Part shown: piece after piece, positions 23,801 through 24,185 of the stretch
Layout of the letters: each line of letters starts with the position of its first letter
Position numbering within the stretch: the first letter of the stretch is position 1
Source: an uncultured Pedobacter sp.
GTDB taxonomy: Bacteria > Bacteroidota > Bacteroidia > Sphingobacteriales > Sphingobacteriaceae
NCBI RefSeq assembly: GCF_946479715.1
Contig: NZ_CAMLHF010000073.1
Coordinates: 1-24,185 of the forward strand
DNA: 24,185 nt
Direction: 5' to 3'
Made by a program: the position numbers and the translations under genes
Notes under the pieces: model-generated
Database searches by the model: none
The model's input: only the letters and a program-made list of their open reading frames with translations
Told to the model about the DNA's origin: nothing

Positions 23801-24185
23801 GTACCCCGCCTGGGGTGAAACATACATTAAGCTTGTAGGCGAAGATGTAGTTGAATTACTGGAAAAACAAGCCATAGAATTTCCAGATTTTATAAACTCG
23901 TTAATAGAAAAGGCAGATTACGCCTATGCCCCCGGGAAATGGACCATCAAAGAATTGATTGGCCATATTATTGATACCGAGCGTGTATTTGTATATCGGC
24001 TAATGTGCTTTGCCCGTGGAGAACAACATGCACTTCCCGGTTTTGAAGAAGATGACTATGTAGCAAACGCCCATTTTTCAGACAGGAGCTTACTGAGCCT
24101 TTCAGAAGAATTTGCGCATTTACGTAAGTCCAATCTTTATTTAATAAATTCGCTTACAGAAAAAGAGCTTAACAGAAGCGGAACA
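23778..24185 (+). CDS. DinB-family protein (3' end outside window)
   Basis: The frame is open from ATG 23778 to the window edge, 136 residues, without a stop. The start overlaps the kinase 3' end by 23 bp, so the two are probably cotranslated. The fold looks like the DinB/DUF664 four-helix bundle: KWTIKELIGHIIDTERVFVYR (in part at 54-72) carries the usual first metal ligand H63, and PGFEEDDYVANAHF is a conserved loop of Bacteroidota DinB-like proteins. Members of this superfamily are thiol- or metal-dependent, and many have no assigned reaction. The name DinB here does not mean DNA polymerase IV. The remaining metal ligands lie beyond the window. Confidence 0.88.
   Translation, partial: MNRPQTHEYPAWGETYIKLVGEDVVELLEKQAIEFPDFINSLIEKADYAYAPGKWTIKELIGHIIDTERVFVYRLMCFARGEQHALPGFEEDDYVANAHFSDRSLLSLSEEFAHLRKSNLYLINSLTEKELNRSGT

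Overview
The window reads as chromosomal DNA of a Bacteroidota bacterium, most likely a Sphingobacteriaceae member close to Pedobacter. The evidence is an AT-rich composition, TAnnTTTG-type -7 promoter elements, A/T-rich leaders with almost no Shine-Dalgarno sequences, short lipoprotein signals, and gene families typical of that group (GlnRS, holin-like/YtxH/AI-2E envelope proteins, REC-kinase fusions). I see no tRNA, rRNA, CRISPR array, insertion sequence or phage integration signature. Coding density is high and no gene-free stretch exceeds 150 bp.

Region 1 (1-7310): the 3' end of aspS meets a convergent seven-gene minus-strand run at a bidirectional terminator. In transcription order the run is a sigma-54 (NtrC-type) response regulator, a membrane PAS-PAS histidine kinase, a REC-PAS-kinase fusion whose phospho-acceptor histidine is replaced by Glu, an AI-2E family permease, a YtxH-like protein, a holin-superfamily membrane protein and an unrecognised 149-residue protein. 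It looks like a signalling unit joined to an envelope or stress output.

Region 2 (7457-13134): a crotonase and a stand-alone B12-binding subunit form a two-gene minus-strand unit, divergent from glnS. glnS is followed by a perfect 16-bp-stem bidirectional terminator, a convergent AmiD-like amidase lipoprotein, and a divergent lipoprotein peptidase of the M49/DPP III type with an HExxH zinc motif.

Region 3 (13136-20011): a minus-strand six-gene signalling cluster. In transcription order it encodes a REC-kinase, a 1195-residue CHASE3-HAMP-GAF-kinase with three REC domains, a single-domain REC, a CheR methyltransferase, a CheB methylesterase without REC, and a second single-domain REC. Genes are separated by 1-25 bp or overlap. 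No chemoreceptor, CheA or CheW is present, so the methylation substrate is unknown.

Region 4 (20121-24185): a YpfJ-type zinc peptidase and gltX on the minus strand, then a divergent two-TM histidine kinase overlapping a DinB-family gene that runs off the end. The gltX/kinase divergent promoter has two -7 elements that abut back to back.

In all, five kinase-type proteins and eight REC domains occur in 24 kb. The most unusual items are the His-to-Glu pseudo-acceptor kinase, the receptor-less CheR/CheB cluster, and the crotonase/B12 pair.
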